This document shows positions 58,241 through 64,000 of a stretch of DNA of 64,000 nt, in pieces. The stretch comes from Pyrus communis (taxonomy: Eukaryota > Streptophyta > Magnoliopsida > Rosales > Rosaceae). How positions within the stretch are numbered: position 1 is the first letter of the stretch; each line of letters begins with the position of its first letter. The position numbers were made by a program, and so were the translations under genes. The stretch covers positions 10,608,121 through 10,672,120 of the forward strand of contig NC_084817.1 in NCBI RefSeq assembly GCF_963583255.1, written 5' to 3'. Under the pieces are notes generated by a model, which had not been told where the DNA came from, searched no databases, and saw only the letters and a list, made by a program, of their open reading frames with translations.

Positions 58241-58477
58241 ATACCTTTGGAATTTTCAATCTTAATTTTGCTTGTCTTCTAGTCTTATTTTATCACATAA
58301 AGTCCCAGACTAAAATGTTTTTATGTAAATACAAAGATTTGGAGCTCCCCATGATTGTTGATGATACCTTTGGTATTTTAGAACTTAATATTGCTGGTCT
58401 TCTAGTCTTATTTAGTCACATAAAGTATATCATGCACAAATGGTTTTATGTAATACAAACACTAGTCGGAGCTCCCC
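58241..58477 (+). repeat. two-copy direct repeat
   Basis: Units of about 110 bp begin ATACCTTTGG at 58241 and 58364. They share CTTCTAGTCTTATTT, CACATAAAGT and GGAGCTCCCC and are clearly diverged. The open frame across them (58195-58527) shows no protein-like pattern. Confidence 0.65.
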
Positions 58478-58884
58478 AGGTCCTCCTGTCAAAAACAAAA
58501 TTACCATTTTCACTAGAAATCGACTAAAATGAATAGAAATTAAATTTTAATTGTTGAACTAATTAAATCAATTATCAACAATATGTTAATTAAAAATCAA
58601 TGGTAAAAAATTAACGACATAATAATCAGATTTCAAAGATATATTAAGAAATGAGTTTTGATCAACGTCGACTCTTCCTTCTAATACTCCATTAACCAAT
58701 ATTTAAACTTTTTTCATCTCTCCTTATGATGTGCTGCACTCTCTTTGGGAGAGAGAGAAACGGCTGAGGGGTATCTTTGGAAATACCGTTGAAACGGTTG
58801 GAGTGCCCGCCAAATCAATCAAATAACACCAAAAATTATACATCACAGTGACAGCTATTCGTGAGAATCAAAACCCTAATCGTC

Positions 58885-58893
58885 TATATAATA
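58885..58893 (+). promoter_or_regulatory. TATA box of the ammonium transporter gene
   Basis: TATATAATA lies 121 nt upstream of the start codon. Confidence 0.55.
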
Positions 58894-59005
58894 AAAGAAC
58901 TACTTGCTGCTAACTCCACAAGTTCCCAGAACTGCTTAATCTCAAGCACTCTTTTGTATTGCTTTAGCGTGACATATTTTCTTGGGATTGTGATAAGGAA
59001 AGAAA

Positions 59006-61071
59006 ATGAGCAACAGCACAGTTCCTTTGCCTAGTAACCTCATACCAGATGAGGCCAGTCCGGCATGGATGAACAAAGGCGACAACGCGTGGCAGCTGAC
59101 AGCCGCGACTTTGGTCGGCCTCCAGAGTATCCCGGGGCTCATGATCCTATATGGTGGCGCAGTGAAGAAGAAATGGGCCGTGAACTCGGCCTTCATGGGA
59201 TTCTATGCTTTTGCTTGTGTTCTTGTTTGTTGGGTTGGGTGGGGATACCATATGTCATTTGGGGATGCCCTAATCAAGAATATTCCATTTTGGGGGAAAC
59301 CTAACGTGGCACTGAACCAGCAGTATCTCTTGGGCCCTGCATTTAGTGGGAAATTGCCAAATGCCACAATGGTTTATTTCCAATTTGTGTTTGCAGCAAT
59401 TACTTTGATTCTAATTGCTGGGGCACTTTTGGGAAGGATGAACTTTTATGCTTGGATGTTGTTTGTGCCTTTGTGGCTAACTTTTTCATACACCATTGCA
59501 GCTTTTAGTATTTGGAGCCCTGATGGGTTTCTGGCCAAGAAAGGAATCATTGATTATTCTGGTGGGTACGTAATCCATCTTTCTTCCGGTGCCGCTGGGT
59601 TCACAGCTGCCTACTGGGTAGAAAACCCTTCTCTCTCATTCTATTTTGTTCATTCTTTTTCCGAGTTCTTCACCAATATGTCCCTCGGAAATCTCTTTCT
59701 TCATGGAAGAAACAATAAGCAACGTTTTGATGGAGAAAATGGACTAAACTGTCATTGGACTCGAATATTATTGCATCGAACATTAACAGTTGATCGGCGA
59801 GTTTCTTGTTTTCTTTATGTAGTTCGATTCTTCAAGTGTTCCTCACTAACATTAATAGTTACACCAAGTATGTTTTCAATTGCTAAACTTTTATGTGGAG
59901 CACATTTTGTAGCAAAAATCACCTTCTCTACAACCCTTCGAAGTCTCCCTCTTTTCAAACATTTTTGCAATACGTCTCAAAACCAGAAACTTATTGAGAA
60001 GTATGATTTGATTCGGGATCTAATACGCGATGCAGGTTGGTCCTCGTTCAAACAAAGACAGGGAAAGGTTTCCTCCCAACAACATTCTTCTTATGTTGAC
60101 TGGTGCAGGACTTCTCTGGATGGGCTGGACAGGGTTTAATGGAGGAGACCCTTATGTGGTCAGCGTTGATGCCTCCTTGGCTGTGCTGAACACTCACATC
60201 TGCACTGCTACCAGTTTGCTCACTTGGCTCTTGCTTGACATTACTTTCTTCCGTAAACCTTCGGTCATCGGGGCAGTTCAGGGAATGATCACTGGCTTAG
60301 TTTGCATCACCCCTGCTGCTGGTAAGTTCACAAAATCTACAGTTCTGCACATCCTTCATATAAATGCTCGATGCAGGACATCTTGTCTTTAAGAGGCACA
60401 ACGCCCTGATAAACTCTCACATCTACTCAATTTTTTTTCAAATTCCGGTTTGAGATTTTAAGTATCAAATTTCAGTACCAGATACTAATAGCCATTGATG
60501 CATTTTCAAACTCATATATATAGGTGTTGTGCAAGGATGGGCAGCAATAATAATGGGGATATTTTCGGGCTCAATCCCTTGGTTTACCATGATGGTTGTT
60601 CACAAGAGATCTTTGCTCCTTCAGAAAGTTGACGACACAATGGCTGTCCTCCACACTCATGCCATCGCAGGTGCCCTTGGTGGAATCCTCACCGGTCTCT
60701 TTGCCCACCCACGGCTTAGCTTCTTGTTCTATACCAAATATGGACAGTACGTTGGCTTATTCTACGGTTTCCATATGGGAGATGTCAGCACGGGCTTTCG
60801 TCAAGTGGGAATCCAACTTCTCGGGATCTTTTATGTTGTTACACTAAATGTTGTGGTCACAAGCATTATATGTCTTGTGATACAATCCATCATGCCGCTG
60901 CGAATGTCCACGGAGGATATGGAGATTGGTGATGAAGCAGTTCATGGGGAAGAAGCTTATGCTATCTGGGGACAAGGTGAAAAGCTTGGAAATTCAAAGT
61001 CTGGAGGATATGATATTGAATCATCAGCTGCCAAAAGCAGAAAAGCTGCTCGACAAATTGAAATGGTTTAA
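59006..61071 (+). CDS. AMT2: ammonium transporter, AMT2/MEP type, 481 aa
   Basis: Three exons: 59006-59617, 60036-60321 and 60524-61071. Introns are GT-AG and the exons total 1446 nt. The protein is a plasma-membrane channel-like carrier for ammonium with about 11 membrane helices and works as a trimer in this family. Visible marks are [20 protein letters not shown] at the N-terminus, [17 protein letters not shown] with pore His191, [15 protein letters not shown], and [10 protein letters not shown] with the second pore His345. Both twin-His positions are kept. The C-terminal tail [21 protein letters not shown] has the family's regulatory region. The length matches plant AMT2 proteins. The first intron is 418 nt and stop-free in the exon-1 frame, so retention would read on to about 60139 in a wrong frame. 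The exact paralogue (AMT2 or the AMT3/AMT4 groups of the same clade) cannot be settled from sequence reading alone. Confidence 0.93.
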
Positions 61072-61191
61072 AATTCTAGATTTTAATGCTACAAATTGCT
61101 CAACAGAATCTTGAAAGATAAGAGCTTTGTAATGTTGAATTCTATATGTCCTATAGACATTTTCAGATTCTGATTTCTCAGAGAAATTTTC

Positions 61192-61197
61192 AATAAA
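61192..61197 (+). terminator. polyadenylation signal of the ammonium transporter gene
   Basis: AATAAA lies 121 nt after the stop codon. Confidence 0.6.
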
Positions 61198-62360
61198 ATC
61201 AATATATCACATTTTCGATTATGCTTCATCTTGGTTAGTGTAAGAATCTAATGGCCAAAAAAATCTCAAAGTATCGTGGAGCATACAAAACAAAATCTCA
61301 AAAATACGGCAATTACATCTTAGTTTCCACCGCTGTACATAAACTATTTGCAATTAACACCACTGTCAACACCACAGCCATGATAATCATCCCTCTTTTT
61401 TTTTTCTTTTTTTTTTTTTTTTTTTTAATTTGATACGTAAATGTGCTGAAAATATTCATATATGTGAAAAGACTTTTGAAGTGAAGTTGAAATATCAAGG
61501 TATCTGATGGCTCATTGAAATTGATTATTTAATTTCAATTTTTACTTTCATCTCAACAATAAAAAAGGAAATGATGATGACAAGCTAATCCCATGAATAT
61601 ATGTATACAGGAGGGCTTGAAGATAATGGACTCCGTTTTTCTTTAAAATGGGAATTAATTATGGGGCTCATATTATATTAAACTTCAATAATCTATAACC
61701 CAAGTGGAAAATACTTGGAAAGAACCAAAACTGGACCAGTAAATTGGACCCCATAACCTCATGAAAATAAAAACCAAACATAACAAGGTTACTATCAAAG
61801 CATATGCAAATGGTGAGGTGTAACCCCATCATATATGTATTTTCTATGAACCAACAAAGAAGTGGGGAACGAAAATCTAACTCAGGACTCCTTGCAAAGT
61901 ACGCTCTGAAATCTTGTTAAGTAAGAACTAGATTCAAAAGTTTAGATTATTAGATAATGAACCAACAATATGCATCAAGCTTACAATACTAAAACTATGT
62001 CCGAAAATGACACTATTGATAGAATTTAAATTTATTAATTAATATATTATAAACTTGTTTCTCATAAAAATCTTATCTCATCTTATACTGTAATACTGGA
62101 GCATCATATAAAGCCACGGCTTCTCTTTTATACGATTTCTTATCTAGATCTTAAAATTTATAAAATTATTTTAAAAACTTTTTTTCTTAATTTCTGATAA
62201 GATTCTTTAAATTTTATCTCATCTTATTCCAAATCTAACCAACTCATTTGTACACTTGAAAACCCATCACTTCAATATTTCTCCTCCTATATTTCTACGA
62301 TGGACAGGTTGCTAAACAAAAGGATCCAAGATCGTGAGGAAAATATGGTTTCTTAGGCGC
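61198..62360. other. no recognisable gene
   Basis: It has a T-tract at about 61394-61426 and AT-rich sequence with no supported feature. Confidence 0.5.
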
Positions 62361-62518
62361 AATGCCAAAAGGAAAGGGATCCTTTCCGGATCTTTTCCTC
62401 CTAATCCATCAAATCGGAAAATTTGTGCATGTTGAATCAAATTTCAATGACATAGATTCCTTAATTTGGTGGATTAACAAAAAGGGATCTGAAGAGGATC
62501 CCTTTCCATGCCAAAATA
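62361..62518. mobile_element. small foldback MITE
   Basis: GGAAAGGGATCCTTTCC at the left is mirrored by GGATCCCTTTCCATGCC at the right. TAATCCATCAAAT and ATTTGGTGGATTA continue the inverted pair. Arms are about 50 bp. No target duplication was determined. Confidence 0.65.
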
Positions 62519-62628
62519 TTAGAGCTCGTCTTCCAATCCGGCCACCCAAGTTAGGTGACCCAACCAAGTTCACAGCACTGCCGGGTCTCCAAAAATAAAC
62601 AAACGAAACAATATGCCGAGCTGCTCAT

Positions 62629-62916
62629 GACTCCTCACTTTGGTCATTGAGATTTGAAATCAATAGAATTGTACCCTAAGTTTGTCCACCATCAATCATT
62701 TTGGTTCTTCCGTGAAAATCTCCATTAAATAAGCATATAATGACAAAAATTCCCTCAATTTTTGTCAAATCATTTGGCCTATTGTTTATTAGATTAATGG
62801 TATTTTTGTCATTTTGATCTTTATTTAACATAATTTTTTTACGTAAAGACCAACATGATTGATGGTGGACAATCTTAGGGATCACTTCTATTGAGAGACC
62901 AAAGTGAGGAGTTATG
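62629..62916. mobile_element. MITE with long terminal inverted repeats
   Basis: The left arm CTCCTCACTTTGGTC and further blocks such as GTCCACCATCAATCAT are inverted at the right end (GACCAAAGTGAGGAG at about 62898-62912). The arms are about 100 bp and moderately diverged. No ORF is supported. The family (possibly Mutator-derived) is a guess. Confidence 0.7.
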
Positions 62917-64000
62917 TAAATCTTATGGATCAAAATGGTTAAAAAGCCTTACATATACATGATAGCTGTCACAACCTAGCATTTAGCAGATGAATTTGAA
63001 CCCTATATATTATAAAAGAAACCAAAATAATTAGCAAGGCCTTGGAACCTGCAGAGTGGAGAACACTTGGAATGTGTTAATCATAAAAAAATTCAGAAAA
63101 ATTCCCGACAACGCGAAAAATTATTCCTTAAGCATCATTAACTTTAGTCTAGTCTCCATTTTGAGCCAATCTTAGGCATTAATTTGGTATTTTTGTTACA
63201 ATATTGAATTGTTTAGACTTTGATGCCAAACTATCAACAATCATATTATGCTTTTAAATTGGCATCAGAGTACAAAAGGAATATAAAAAAAAACCAATCA
63301 GAATATTGTGGTCAAATCATATTCATCTTTATCGTATGATTTCGTAACACTTAGATCTCCACTTTGATGGATGAGAATATGTGATTAATACGTTAAATAA
63401 GGCTAGAAAGTCCCATCCCATGATTATTTCAAAGGAAAACTAATAAAAAAAAGCTTGAAAATTTTGAGTTTTAATAATAAAGACAAGATAAAAGGTAAAG
63501 TAAATAGTATCAAGATTGACTTTTTAGTGTAAAAATGTGGTTTTTCGTTAAATTGAATAGTACCGTAGGCTTTTTATTAAAACTCCCTTATTCCAAAGGC
63601 AAAGAAGATTACGAGTTTCACTTCTGTGTGCAAACCAAAGTTTCTTGCACAAATAAAATAACTATGATTCTGCTTCGAATAGGTGTGATAGTTGACAACT
63701 TAAAAGGGACAACCTAAAAGTCACATAAAACAAAGCACTAAAACTTTAGGACTTTCGTTCGTCCTAAATTCCTAATAGACATGTAAACTTAGCTGGATGA
63801 TGAAGACATATACATCACACCTAAGACGCTAATTTGGAAAAGCCACCGATGTTCGTTCCATCTTAGCAAACAAACCCACTTTATTTCATTTTCAACGTTT
63901 AAGAAAATATGCCTGGTTAACCCAAGTGGCGAGGGAGAGTAGGTGAGATCAGTAACTGAGTTAGGGGAGGAGCAAGAATTTTAAATCAAGAGAGGTTCAA
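62917..64000. other. no recognisable gene
   Basis: AT-rich to the window end, with nothing supported. Confidence 0.5.

Noticed and set aside
59006..60139. A continuous 377-codon frame at the start of the ammonium transporter.
   Set aside because: After residue 204 it reads through an intron with GT-AG ends; splicing restores the known family sequence in a different frame.

Overview
This window is nuclear DNA of a flowering plant. The evidence is interrupted genes with GT-AG introns, plant-type LTR retrotransposons, TRIMs, Helitrons and MITEs, and a plant ammonium transporter. The style of the repeats and genes fits a woody eudicot, most likely Rosaceae such as apple or pear. That placement comes from memory of similar sequences and was not tested.

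Layout. 1-6568: gene-poor, with a gypsy-type LTR fragment, a possible Helitron 5' end and a 2.2 kb non-autonomous hAT element with a perfect 8 bp target duplication. 6569-24637: an 18 kb Tat-type Ty3/gypsy element with 702 bp LTRs and TSD ACCAC. Its gag-pol is broken by stops and frameshifts, and its 3' region carries an antisense 206-226 codon ORF. A young intact 6 kb Ty1/copia element (752 bp LTRs, TSD CCATG, one 1309-codon ORF) sits inside its integrase gene. 24638-32800: an exon relic, a 2.9 kb solo LTR (TSD CTTAT), a 312 bp Helitron, and a 604 bp TRIM whose two LTRs look identical (TSD AATCC). 32820-40400: a complete 13-exon SR-cyclophilin gene of the CYP63/CYP95 type (855 aa). 40584-41415: LINE, SINE and foldback debris. 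41691-43460: a complete 6-exon gene for mitochondrial cytochrome c oxidase subunit 5b (170 aa). 44206-45108: a broken intronless copy of an ARM-repeat gene. 45433-57545: copia relics, a second older TRIM, and an inverted pair of gypsy LTRs that contain a hAT element and a Tourist-like MITE. 58885-61197: a complete 3-exon ammonium transporter of the AMT2/MEP class (481 aa). 61198-64000: two foldback/MITE elements and no gene.

The three intact host genes are unrelated housekeeping or transport functions: RNA-processing-associated prolyl isomerase, respiratory complex IV, and ammonium uptake. They do not form a pathway or operon. Each gene model was checked by summing exon lengths; all three give whole codon numbers and an uninterrupted frame.

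The most interesting items are the antisense ORF and nearby hairpin in the gypsy element, the copia element whose gag starts 16 nt after the LTR with no tRNA-Met primer site, the very young TRIM, and the altered active site of the cyclophilin. All identity counts were made by eye.
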